This document shows, one piece after another, positions 22,514-32,904 of a stretch of DNA of 64,000 nucleotides. The DNA lies in assembly GCA_019914945.1 (NCBI GenBank), contig CM034108.1, forward strand, positions 1,746,001 through 1,810,000. Direction: 5' to 3'. The stretch's first letter is position 1. Each line of letters opens with the position of its first letter. Both the position numbers and the translations under genes were made by a program. This stretch comes from Typha latifolia (Eukaryota > Streptophyta > Magnoliopsida > Poales > Typhaceae). The notes below the pieces were generated by a model. The model saw only the letters and a program-made list of their open reading frames with translations. It did no database searches and had not been told where the DNA came from.

Positions 22514-25142
22514 TTACAGTGATAGATGTCTGGCAAGAATCTCTCTCATTGCCTTGCCGTGGGGATCCGATTGTTGACTACTTTGTTCTTTGTAGCCAGC
22601 ATCATGATGATCTGATAAGGTAACGTCAGCATTGAGTTCATCTCCATAGTCTATGAGGATGTTGTGAAGAAGACAACAAACAAGGATGATACTTGGCAAC
22701 TTGTGCTTGTCCGGTCTCCACATGACTTTGTGCAAGATCCTCCATGCACCTTTTAATCGCGACAATGCTCGCACGGCGAGCATCCTTGCGGCTGTTTGTC
22801 TGGTATTGAAGGCTGTCATTAAAGCTGACAGGCTCTTACCTTCGTATGGAACCATTAGCCAGGGAAGAAGAGGATAGCCTGCATCACCCACTATGAATTC
22901 CCTGATCTCTGCCTTCCCTGAGGACATTTTTACTGGGCCATTCAAGCGTTTCCCACTTTCGCAAAGCTTGAAAAAGGTTGAACACTTGAGAAGGCGGGAA
23001 AAGGTCATGCTTCCAGGCCAGCCAGTTACAATGTCAAGAAACCTCATCTCGTGGTCAACAATCCCTTGTAAAAATATACTGTAGTTGCTCTCACGGTCGC
23101 ACCAATCTTCTGATGATTCCACTGCAGGAAGTGTCATGATGATGTGGGTTGCATCAATGGCCCCGCAGCAGTTAGGCAACCCAAAAGTTGTTTCAATCTT
23201 GGCTTTGATTTCCTCCATTCTGGCAGAGTCAGGCCAGTTGAGGTGATGTTTAGCTCGCCGTTCCATTGACTCGATAAATCTCCATGTCACTTGTGAGACT
23301 GTAGATTGGCCAACACTAAAGGCAGCCCCTACTGATACTTGAGAATCACCGGATGCTAACCTTCTCAAGGCAATGGCAACTTGCTTCTCAACGCTGAGAA
23401 GCCTACCCTCGATATTTATGAGACCAGATGGAGGCCTTGACACCAAATCCTGCCTCACAAGGGAACAAATGTATTCAAAGGTCCCTCTTGATATCCTGAA
23501 GAAATATTTGAATGCTTCCTCTTCATCAGAAGGAATAGCTGGTCCTGCATGCCAAGCAATCAGGATCTTCTAGATTCATTATTAGGAAGAGAAAGAAGTC
23601 AATAAACTGGCAGTGCAGATAACATTGATTCTTTCTAAATGACCTTCCGCCCTATGGAACAATCAGTCAATCACAATGCTCTACAAAAATATGGTGCCGT
23701 GTAACATGCACAGGTTAGAGAAGTACATATTCTGGTGTGTTTTATTTTTTCATCTATCCTATTTTTTATCTGCTTACATTACCAAGTATAAGCATAACGA
23801 TAGTGGCCATTTGTTTGTGTCAGTGCCAACAAGTGAATAATTCCAAAATGATGGAGACTGATGATGTTGATGTGAAGAAGGTTCACGCAACCAAAACCAA
23901 TAAGCAAATCAGCCAATACTTATTCAGTATCCTCTATTCTCACCGTTGGTACTCTTTTAGCTTTATTTACATTAACCTAAGGTGAAGATAGTAGCTTCAA
24001 AGATCAACTTGATCCAAGTTTCACATCAGCACATACTAATAGATAGTACCTAGATTACATAAACTAAAGAGAATCTCACCTTCAAAAAAAAAAAAAAAAA
24101 ATTCATTCTAGTACCTCTGCTTAGGTTTTTTTCTTTTATGTACCATCTGCCTATAAGACAGTTATTCTATCTCAATATTTGAAACCAACTTCCCTTGATG
24201 TCCTAGGGACCCTTGCTCTCTGTATCTTTCAAGATTTCTGCCTTCATCATATTGCATAACCAAATGTTTTATCTAGACTATGAAAGCTTCGTGTTGCTAA
24301 CCAGAAAACAGCAATCGGCATCAATTACAATGATTGGCATTCTCCCTATGGAAGTATCGTGACACAAAATTGACAAGGATAGAAAGTGCTGTGAACCTCA
24401 AATATCAAAGATTGAAATGAGAATGCAGGCAAGATGGAAACGGTAGGAGCAATTGGATACAAATTAATAAAAGATAAACTGAGCTAGATTGGGAATTGCT
24501 GGAGAACATCTCTTGCCAAGTCACTATTTCATCCTCCCGATCACAATTTCTGCAATTTGGTCCATATGCATAGCATAAATGAGAATCCTTTCTTACAATA
24601 GTTCAAGTTATTTTCTCAAAAGTCCACTTCAAATTTGTTGATATAAGTTTCCATTGTAGCAGATCTCTTTAATTCCTTCATAAGAACTAATCAAGCCAAG
24701 AAATCAGGTGAGTAACCAAATTTTAAATAAAGAAGAAAAAAATCAGGAAAAATAAAAACTTAGCGAGCATTCCTATTGTCCGGACGTGTATCCAAGGCAC
24801 ATTAAGGACTTATGAAACGTTTAATTACCCCGATAAGTAGTAGTATTCATTGAATGCAACTTCACTACTAAGAACCTCCCCAAACCACATTAGCAACAAC
24901 TCTACTTGCAAATTGGGAACAGAAAGACCCAGACCAAAAGGATTCGCAATTAAAGTAAGAGATTTCTCTCCGGAAATTGGTCGAATACCTGAAGTGCTGT
25001 TCTTGAGCAAGAAGCTATACCACCACTCCGTCTCCAAAGCTTTGGATTCGGGAGGCTCCAATGGGATGCTGCTCTTGTCGCCTTGTTTAGTTGAATCCTT
25101 CGCTTTTCGCTTGGTTTTCTTCGATTTCTTCGGGGGAACCAT
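22514..25142 (-). CDS. ALP1-like protein (domesticated Harbinger transposase)
   Basis: Two exons, 24989-25142 and 22514-23544, join in frame across a 1444-base intron to give 394 residues. The N-terminus is basic (PPKKSKKTKRKAK), a likely nuclear signal. A helix-turn-helix region follows (about 121-145, VSVGAAFSVGQSTVSQV), then a DDE_4/HARBI1-type nuclease fold. Asp182 is in GAIDATHI and Asp272 in GDAGYPLLPW. The third acidic position, in the segment FNTRQTAARMLAVRALSRLK, is Val309 instead of Glu. ALP1 in Arabidopsis is a transposase-derived protein that associates with Polycomb repressive complex 2. No terminal inverted repeats or Myb-like partner gene flank this locus, which fits a host gene. 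The start is the first ATG of exon 1, as the longer frame begins at GTG. Confidence 0.88.
23545..24988 (-). other. Intron of the ALP1-like gene
   Basis: 1444 bases with GT donor at 24988-24987 and AG acceptor at 23546-23545 (minus strand). AT-rich with an A-run near 24.09 kb. No nested gene is recognised. Confidence 0.75.
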
Positions 25143-25909
25143 CGTTGTGGTCGAGCTTCTTAAGTTCACTGCCTCGAATTTTCCCCTTCTTTTCCCTTCA
25201 ATCTCCCACCGCAGCAGTCACTGGGTCATCAAAAGCTCGCATCGCCTGGGATTTGGCCTTTTGGTTGGTAAATTTGTGGTGTTTTTTATATCACCACCTA
25301 AACTTCAACACTATTGCGGAAAGCTCCTTTTTGCATTATATGTTTATTACAGTTTGCACCCTTTCTTTTAAATATTTTTAATTTGATATCTGTATTCTCA
25401 ATAAATGTCAATCGGCCATTGGATTTACAAAACACATCCTAAAATTGGATGGTTTTTTTTTTCTTTTTCCTTTTTTTTAACAAAACCCGAGTTAGCAAGC
25501 AAGATGGTTTTTTTTTGCAAAAAGCCCCTTCGTCCAACTGAATGACCACTCAGCAAGGCTGTTTATAAATATATTCGTCGTTTGATTGAAAACGAAATAT
25601 GGCTTTTGCACTGTAATCAACAAAGAAGGTTTTCCAGTTTTGACTGCTAAAACTATTCCAAAAATTATCATGTAGATCAGTAAACCTTGAAGAAAAAGAA
25701 TTCAGTTCAGCAAGAATCCAGTACGTCGAAGTCCACTGATGGCAAAAGATAGGAGAAAAATATATCTCAAGAAACCAAATATTTTTAGTCAATCAGCATG
25801 TTTCTTGCTTTCACACAGAGCAGAAAAGTGCTGCTTGTGGAATCAATAAATATCAAGACAAAATAAAGAGTATGTGTCTTTAGTTCCAATCATAGATCTG
25901 TTACAAAAA
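25143..25909. other. Promoter of the ALP1-like gene and 3' flank of PBD1
   Basis: The left part is the leader and promoter of the ALP1-like gene, moderately GC-rich to about 25.25 kb. The right part is the presumed PBD1 3' UTR. T-runs occur near 25.45-25.51 kb. No other gene is seen. Confidence 0.5.
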
Positions 25910-28107
25910 TCAGGCTGTTGCAACTTTATCATTCTTAACGGATTCGCGCCAGGCATGCTGTCTGGCTCCATCCTTGTCAACAATCTTGATCACAAAGTTT
26001 GGTGGTGCGACCACCAGCCTGGTTCGGATCTCCGTTATGCATTTGTCAACCAAATCAATAGCTTCTTGCAGAGACATCCCACTGTGGTAATGTCTGTCCA
26101 TCATTGACAAGCAGAAGTAGGAGCCGTAGCCGAATGCACCCTTCTCAATTTTGTGGAGAGTTGCAATGTAATCAATGTAGTATAGAGAAGGGCCTATATC
26201 CTTGTCGTAACCAGCCAGCAAAATGTTCACTGAGTACGGATTCTAGCAAAACAAAGCACAAAATTCGTAAAGACGGTCAAACAATGTAAAGATTGCAAAA
26301 GCGCAAGCATGAAAGCAATAACAGGCCATGTCCAACTATCAGAAAAGAAAAGAGTTCTGTGGAAAGAGAATTGACTTCAGTGGTGCTTAAATATGTGATT
26401 CATTCAACAGTTAAATTGATTCTAATCAAGTACAATGTTAGGAAAAGCTATATTTGAAACACAACTTGCCAAAAATCTGCATTCTGCAGCAGCTGAGTGA
26501 ACTCTCTTCACCTATTATGACATTTTAACGAGTACTGTTTTCCCTTATCAAGGATATAAAACATTGTAGGAAAGACGTATCAAGCATGACATTGTAAAAC
26601 ATATTGTCCTGAACAAGAGTATCTTTGATGGACATAATTTCCCAAAAAATCTGCAATTATATTGTAGCTCAATGAGACCTTGCTGCGTCAATTACAAATT
26701 TTAAAAAGTATTGCTTCTCTTTATCTCTGATCTAAAAGGTTAAAACATGGAAGATAAGTTCCCGACACTATGCTAGCACAATATGACTGAAAATAAAGTA
26801 AAATGCATTCTCACACAAAATGGAAAAAGCGTCATCATCATGTTTTGATCCCTGCAATCAAACACTTATAGTTGTATGCACTTGGCACCATATTTTCAGC
26901 AATTTTATTTTCAAGCCCTTCGGAGTAGTAGATCAGCTCCGGCAGACAATCTCATAAGACCAGGTCCCGTGAACTTGAAGATTTACAGTATATATGTATA
27001 ATGCATACAGACAGAAATAATTATAAACCACAAGCCTGAGCATTATTTCAGGTTAGAAGGAATAATAAATACAGAGTAGAAGGATTTATGTGCAAGCTAA
27101 ATAGGAAATATTAGACAAGGGCATTTCATTTTGGAAATGAAGAATTTTCAGTACTTCAATGTAGTAAGAAGTCGTTAGCGAGTTCAAATGCAGCACTTAT
27201 AAATAATCTTAAAGAGGGCAAGGTAGCAGTTTTGCTTCCAATAGTATTATATTAAGTTATTTATCATCTCAAAGCCTCATTATTCCCTCTAGTGTTAAGA
27301 CTTTTAAAGAATTATGCTATAAATCTTTTATCTCATCTACACCCATAATTTCGTTCTTTTACATGTCTAAATTACTGTGTATATTCCCTAGTTCCCTTTC
27401 TTTTCACACCTGTAATTAGTAGTCTCCTTCAATTTGACTCATCTTGCGAAATCATCAAAAGAAGTATTTGAACATTCAGTATTACTATTCTTATCGGGAA
27501 AATAAGTAACTTTAAATAAGCATTCTATGTGTTTCCATAAGATACTCGTAATAAGCATTCTATGGTACTGTTTACCTACTACTACTAGTACGATACATCA
27601 AATTCTCCCAGATGCATTGTGAAACTATCAAATTGCGTTAACTGTAACAGACTCGAAAAGATCTAATTCCAAACCCTAACTCCCAAAACAAATCAAATGG
27701 AAATCAAAAAAGAAAAAGAAAAAACCAACCTTTCTAAGGGCAGTCGCGAGCTCTCCCCTAGTAAAGTTAGCGGCGGCGGCGGTGGTGAGGGGAATACCAT
27801 TCCTAAACTGGTACAGATGCACGTTCTTCTGGATGTATTCCGTGAACTGCACCCTACGATCATACGGCCACGAGTTAACCAAATTGGCAATCGATCAAAC
27901 TCTCGGATCGAGGAGCGGAAAAAAAAGGAGACAACGGGAAATAACGCACCGATCCCCTCCTTCGCCGGAGGCGCCGAGTAGCTTGTGTGAGTCGAGGAGC
28001 ATGACCTTGTCTTCGTCGGACTTGTGGACAAGGATGCTGTGGACAGCCGAGGTGTCGGCCACGATCAAGGCGAAACCGTCGCCCACGAGCCCGAATACGC
28101 ACTCCAT
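25910..28107 (-). CDS. PBD1: 20S proteasome subunit beta type-2 (PBD1, beta-4)
   Basis: Three exons, 27950-28107, 27730-27853 and 25910-26242, give exactly 204 residues, the usual length of plant PBD1. The start [15 protein letters not shown] is the conserved beginning of the family. An ATG 66 bases upstream in frame is not conserved and is probably in the leader. Further family blocks are [65 protein letters not shown] and [12 protein letters not shown]. This beta subunit forms part of the two inner rings of the 20S core and is not one of the three proteolytic subunits: it has no cleaved propeptide with an N-terminal Thr. The gene is expressed in all tissues in other plants. The second intron is long (1487 bases). 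A SINE sits about 170 bases upstream of the start. Confidence 0.97.
26243..27729 (-). other. Second intron of PBD1
   Basis: 1487-base AT-rich intron with GT donor at 27729-27728 and AG acceptor at 26244-26243 on the minus strand. No nested gene or complete mobile element was recognised. Confidence 0.7.
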
Positions 28108-28263
28108 TAATTCGATCGCGAGGTGTTCGACGAAATGGCGAGGAGAATATAGAGAGGAAGGCAATGCCCCCACCGGCGTTTAATTTCTTACGGAGACGAG
28201 GAGAGTAGACTTGAAGGACAAGTTTGGGAAACTGCAGGACTTGTGGAAATCTACGATTTTGCC

Positions 28264-28280
28264 ATCATGTGAGCTGACAT
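28264..28280 (+). repeat. SINE target-site duplication, copy at the A-tail side
   Basis: ATCATGTGAGCTGACAT, identical to 28650-28666. It marks the insertion site of the SINE. Confidence 0.9.
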
Positions 28281-28649
28281 TTTTTTTTTTTTTATCACTC
28301 ATGAGCCCGAAGGCTAGATATGGGCTGAACAAAGGGCCAACCCTCCCTAGATACAGAGGCACTTTAGGCCCCACCGAGCTTTTATCTATCTAGTCTAGGC
28401 TTCAAGCCATATGCGTCGTCGAACAATTGCTTCGAATCAAACGCCGCTAAGACCTGCTCCAAGCCGTTGCGTTGTCAAGCTGTTCTTCCAAGCTAACCGC
28501 ACTGCCGAGCCATCAACCGAATCGAGCCAAGCCACCAAACTACCAACCACCAAATAATTTCTCCACAATATTGTTTGGGTTTGGAGTTGAACTCATGACC
28601 TCCTTGGTCATGAGCAAGATACCTACCAACTTTACTAGAGTTGGTTGGT
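28281..28649 (-). mobile_element. tRNA-derived SINE upstream of PBD1
   Basis: On the minus strand the element begins ACCAACCAACTC at 28649 and ends in a run of A (T-run at 28281-28293), about 369 bases long. Box A TAGTAAAGTTGG lies at 28637-28626 and box B in GAGTTCAACTCC at 28594-28583, the order and form of a tRNA-type RNA polymerase III promoter. The flanks 28264-28280 and 28650-28666 are identical 17-base direct repeats, the expected target-site duplication made by LINE-type reverse transcription. There is no coding capacity, as is normal for SINEs. It separates the PBD1 leader from several GGCCCA motifs just upstream. The SINE family was not identified. Confidence 0.88.
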
Positions 28650-28666
28650 ATCATGTGAGCTGACAT
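28650..28666 (+). repeat. SINE target-site duplication, copy at the head side
   Basis: ATCATGTGAGCTGACAT, perfect direct copy of 28264-28280. The perfect match suggests a fairly young insertion. Confidence 0.9.
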
Positions 28667-28689
28667 TGGGCCGGCCCATATTTGGCCCA
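28667..28689 (-). promoter_or_regulatory. Site II-type motifs (TGGGCC/GGCCCA) upstream of PBD1
   Basis: TGGGCC at 28667-28672, GGCCCA at 28673-28678 and GGCCCA at 28684-28689. Site II motifs bind TCP factors and drive housekeeping genes in plants. They directly border the SINE target duplication. Confidence 0.5.
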
Positions 28690-28995
28690 AAGCAATATAG
28701 CGAACGGTAATTTTTGGATTTGCTACAGTACGTCATGCATGAAACCTGATCCTGCTCTCAAATTTGCTAAGATTTAGTTAAACTAATTACAAAAACTAAC
28801 AATTAAGCACTTGATTCCATACATGCATATATAATTACATCCTTACAACTTCTCATATTCTACTCCATATTATTCCAAAAGCTCTAGTCTCTACATACTA
28901 TAGACCTACCTACAAGTAGCTTAAAAGCCAAAGATCTACCTGCTCACTAATTAATACTTCATTATTGTTAAGCAAACTTAAACCCTAATAATTAA
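28690..28995. other. Spacer between PBD1 and the vicilin-like gene
   Basis: AT-rich, holding the vicilin 3' UTR on the right. No other feature is recognised. Confidence 0.5.
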
Positions 28996-30859
28996 TTAAG
29001 CCATGAAAGAACCCCTTCCCTCTGGTGCAGGGAAGAAGACAGACTCTGGCTGAGCATTGAGCACTTCATCCACCTCTTCTGCTGGCCAATCAAATGCAAG
29101 CTCCTTGGCCTCCCTCTCCATTTGATTCAATACATTATTTTTCCCTACAAAATATACAAACAATAGAAGTAAATGATCGAAATGGCATACAAAGAGAGAG
29201 AGAGCATTGTTAATTTTAAATGACAGTTAAAGTATTCTAAAAAGCTTCATAATATAAAGCTACATATATAGTTGAAGACCTGCAAGGAAGAACTTGTCAT
29301 TGTTCTCAGCCCTGGTACCAAAGCACAAGACCAGAAGGTTCTCATTCTTGGATGCAACTGCAGCTACTGGGTGTGATGCAGGGATCACAAACACTGAGCC
29401 ACGTCTAACTTGGGATCTCACAAGGTGATAACTTTGACCGTGCTCTTTATATTTTCTCTCATAGCTTTCTTCTAATTCCTTGGAGATATGAGGACAAGCC
29501 ATCTCAAAGTACCCACTTCCTTGCACCACTAGGGCTATCTTGGTGGACCTCGAGTTGTAGTTTGGAGCCATCATTGATCCCTTAAGAGATTAAAGATTTA
29601 TATAACTTAGAAATATAGAAAGGACTAGAAATAATTTTTTGGGAATTAAGGGCGGTGTAAGCACCTGGCTGATGTTGGCTATGGATATATCCACGTCAAG
29701 CTCACGAAGGAATTGGTAGTCATTGACGTTGGCTTCATAGAGTTGACCGTAGTTGTTTGCATGAGATGGTTGCTTGCTTAGTACATTGAATGGAGTTCTT
29801 GGTCCACCACCACCTTCTGTGGAAGACTTGCTTAATGCCGTAATTTGTTCTTCTGAGGCCCTAATGATCACTCCCTTCTCCTGCTTTCCGAATAGTCTCT
29901 TTAACCTATCCAGGGGAGTCTAAAAATATTCCAATTAAAGCAAGAAATGAGTAAAATATTGCAGATATTTAGATCATATATATAGAGACTAAAAAGTGAA
30001 CTAAAATCCCACATTGAAGGCTGCTTGAAGGACTTCATTGCTAAAAGTGGTGTAGAATGTCTCTGGATTCTTACCACCTACTCCAAAGAACTCCTGAACA
30101 ATTAACACACAAATTAAGAACTAGTATAAAAATTGAAGGAAAGAAGAAGAAGATCATTATATAAAATTAACCTCAAATCGCCCTGGTAAGGAGACAGGTT
30201 GGAGAAGCATTGCAATCCGAAGCTTCTCATTGCTATCTTTATTGATCAAATACACAATTACCCCAGATGGAATGGTCATTATATCTCCTTCTTTTATATC
30301 ATAAGACTCCTTATTTCCCTCCCATAATAGCGTTATAGTTCCCTGTCCTGTAACAAGTTGAAGAACGTTACATATAGTACTGCAATGCATGACATTATAT
30401 AAACACGCATTAGTTAGTGAAAATACCTCGAGTGACGTAGAAAACTTCGTCCACATCCCAATGGCTAGGCATTATAAATGTATTTGGCTCAGCCTTCAAG
30501 ATGGCTAACCGATAGTTCTCGATCCCAGCCAAGAGCTTTGATCTCTTGGAGAACCTCTCGAGCACCTTGAAATGGCCATGCTGGGTTCTGGTCCAGTGCT
30601 CGTACCTCTCCTCGCCAAAGTAGTAGGGGTTGTGCTTCTCTTCTCCTTTCTTCTCTTTGTTCACATCCTTCTCACTTGCTTCTTGATGGTGGTTATTGTT
30701 GTTGTTGTTGTACCAGCTTAGGCAAGTCGTCTTGCACTGCTCCTTGATGTGGTCTTCTTGCAAGTTATGGCATATCTTGGAGCATCTCGTTTCGATATCC
30801 GAAGCTAAGGAAGGAATCAGGTAGGTGAGAGAGAGTATGATGAGGAGGAGTGATGCCAT
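28996..30859 (-). CDS. Vicilin-like 7S seed storage globulin
   Basis: Six exons, 30427-30859, 30172-30347, 30013-30093, 29665-29919, 29280-29580 and 28996-29144, join to 464 residues. A signal peptide (MASLLLIILSLTYLIPSLAS) is followed by a cysteine motif CX3CX11CX3C (CSKIC...CKTTC), the pattern of vicilin-leader alpha-hairpinins. An Asn/His/Lys-rich spacer leads to two cupin domains. The first (about 95-210) has PSHWDVDEVFYVTRG and DIMTIPSGVIVYLINK. The second (about 285-420) has ALVVQGSGYFEMACPH and GSVFVIPASHPVAAVAS. The protein ends with a tail reading FDWPAEEVDEVLNAQPES. Vicilins are trimeric and stored in seed protein vacuoles. The promoter has a TATA box and RY and G-box motifs, fitting seed expression. 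The gene looks intact. Confidence 0.93.
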
Positions 30860-30898
30860 TTAGTTTCGTCTATGACGAGAGAGGTTGAGGAAGGGTTG

Positions 30899-30907
30899 TT
30901 ATATATA
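30899..30907 (-). promoter_or_regulatory. TATA box of the vicilin-like gene
   Basis: TATATATAA on the minus strand, about 40 bases upstream of the ATG. This implies a very short leader. Confidence 0.6.
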
Positions 30908-30984
30908 GGGCGAAGGTAGAGAGAGAAAAGGTGGTGAGATATAGTTAATGCGAGATATTTACTATGCCAGGAGGGATGAATGAA

Positions 30985-31057
30985 CGCATGCATGCATGCA
31001 TGCGTGGAGCCAAGTGGAGTGGTGGGATCCGCGTGGCGATAAATGCATGCCACGTGG
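30985..31057 (-). promoter_or_regulatory. RY repeats and RY/G-box module of the vicilin promoter
   Basis: A run of overlapping CATGCATG (RY) elements lies at 30985-31003. A second RY core GCATGC at 31045-31050 touches the G-box CCACGTGG at 31050-31057. RY elements bind B3 factors of the ABI3/FUS3/LEC2 group and G-boxes bind bZIP factors. Paired RY/G-box modules are typical of seed storage promoters. A further CACGTGG occurs at 31320-31326. Confidence 0.75.
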
Positions 31058-31731
31058 AATAAGGCGACAAACTAACCAAGTTGACCACCATATACAGCGA
31101 AGCATTAGACTCGGCATACATTGTTGACAGAACTAGCTATATATATACATTAATCTCATCCTCATTCCGACCAAGTCCATCTTCTATAGCAACACATCTC
31201 AACCCATGAGCTTTAGATCTCCTCGCCACGTCATATCTCACTTTGAGACGTGTGGAGGTGGCTCAACTGCCACATTTCCATGGAGTTCGCCATGGCATGA
31301 ACTCTGATATAAAATATGACACGTGGTAAAATAGCACAAATTAAGAGCTTAAACAACGCCCAATATGTATTATATAACCAACCAATAACTTATATCTTAA
31401 TAAGACTCTCCATCAGATCATGTATACCCCTTCCCTTCAAAGTTATTTGCTTCGATAGCAGTCTAATTTTATGTTTAAATGTGTATATGCCCGGCCAGAA
31501 AACTCAAGGTCAGGGGATTTGTGTATATACTAGTCTTGACGGTTGAAAGTTGAAATTTTACTAATTTAATATACAAAACTACACAATTAATACTAACAAT
31601 ATTTTTGTTTTTTTTGTAATTATGTTTAAACGGTAATCATGTAATTTGTAGAGTATACATGCAAAAAGAACCCTACATATTATTATTATTATTACAACTC
31701 ATGACCTCAGAAACCAGCGCCAAAATCCGAA
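31058..31731. other. Distal vicilin promoter and spacer
   Basis: AT-rich with several ACGT-core motifs (for example GCCACGTCAT near 31.22 kb). No gene is recognised. Confidence 0.45.
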
Positions 31732-32112
31732 AGGCCATGCCCGCTCCTTGTCCTCATCCTTTGCTGTCGTCTCGCAGCTTCTTTATACTTCTCCTGGCAT
31801 CGCTGCTCGCATAGCTTCTGCTACTGCTTGCCATGGCGGCCGAGCTTGCGCTGCCTCAATTCTTGCTCTGGGTCCTTGTTAAGATAATTTTATCCCACGT
31901 CGGCTCTCTCTTTCGCAGTCCAGCTCACACCGCCTTCGTCTACCCCGGTAGAAGTATGGCGATCTCTCGCACTTCTCTTCGATGCAGCGTTGCAGCTCGA
32001 GGTCGTCTCTGTGGTAGGAGATGGCTGCTTCGGTGGTGAAGAGGAGAAAGATAAGCATAAGACGAGAAGAATAAGGTCGTCTCTTTGGGGTTGGACGTAC
32101 GCCATTGTTCAT
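31732..32112 (-). pseudogene. Relic of a vicilin-type N-terminal region
   Basis: On the minus strand, an open frame from 32112 to 31879 has a hydrophobic start (LMLIFLLFTTEAAIS, signal-peptide-like) and then LELQRCIEEKC and RRRRCELDCERE, a paired-cysteine pattern like vicilin leader hairpins. After an in-frame TAA, a continuing coding-like segment reads KDPEQELRQRKL, a stop, and then LCEQRCQEKYKEAARRQQ. CxxxC with QEKY and arginine/glutamine-rich spacers is characteristic of vicilin leader repeats. No cupin domain follows before 31.0 kb. I read it as a truncated, stop-containing relic of a second vicilin, about 0.9 kb from the intact gene and in the same orientation. A short-peptide gene ending at the first stop cannot be excluded. 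Confidence 0.5.
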
Positions 32113-32184
32113 TTCTCGATCGAGAGAAGAAAGGAGAGGGAGTTGATTAAGGATAGATACGGTTTATGGAATGGATGACGATGA

Positions 32185-32191
32185 CACGTGG
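32185..32191 (-). promoter_or_regulatory. G-box/ABRE upstream of the vicilin relic
   Basis: CACGTGG at 32185-32191, with another ACACGTGT near 32.26 kb. These ACGT motifs lie 70-150 bases upstream of the relic open frame, as in a seed-type promoter. Confidence 0.4.
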
Positions 32192-32904
32192 AGGGGAGAT
32201 AGGATGGGGTCTACGTGCAGATGTCAAACGTGACCAGTAGTTGAAAACGCCCTCATATACTAACACGTGTGAAGTCGCATGTTGCGCTAATTATATTTTC
32301 AATGAGATAACTTAGTTCACTTGTGGAGAGTAAAAAAATAAATATTCTAATATAAGTCTCGTTATAAATAATCATTCTTACTATTAACCATTTTTCTCTT
32401 CTCGCTTCTTCTTATCCCATATTTTATATTTACTAATTACTTTTTACCCTTAAAAATATTAATTATCATTTCAATCACTCTCTCTACTCTTCTTATCCTC
32501 TATTATAAAGACTAATTTAATTATTTATCAAATTATCACTTAAAATTTATATCACATCAAATTTATACTATACTAATTTACAAAATACATTATAATAACT
32601 TGAAATAATATGACCTCTTTTATGCAAGCATACGTATAAAACTTATTTCACAATTAAACACCTATAAATTAATAAATATAGAAAAATACAGTGATAAAAA
32701 GTACAATCACAGGGACAAAAAGAGAGGCCTCACTGTTTTGCCAAAAAATTATACATGTTTTACTATTACAAAATCGCCTCATCAGACTAAAACAACGGCG
32801 AGCCTTTTAATCAAAGAATAAGCTTTTAAGGTGGAGAGGAGTTTTGAGACTGTACACTTGCAATTCCACCAGGTTGCAACAATCATTGTGATGTTACAGA
32901 CGTA
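32192..32904. other. Spacer between UTP20 3' end and the vicilin relic
   Basis: AT-rich, with no gene recognised. The right end holds the UTP20 3' UTR. Confidence 0.45.

Noticed and set aside
28108..28173. Upstream in-frame ATG of PBD1 adding 22 residues
   Set aside because: The family starts at MECVFG, and starting there gives exactly the normal 204-residue length.
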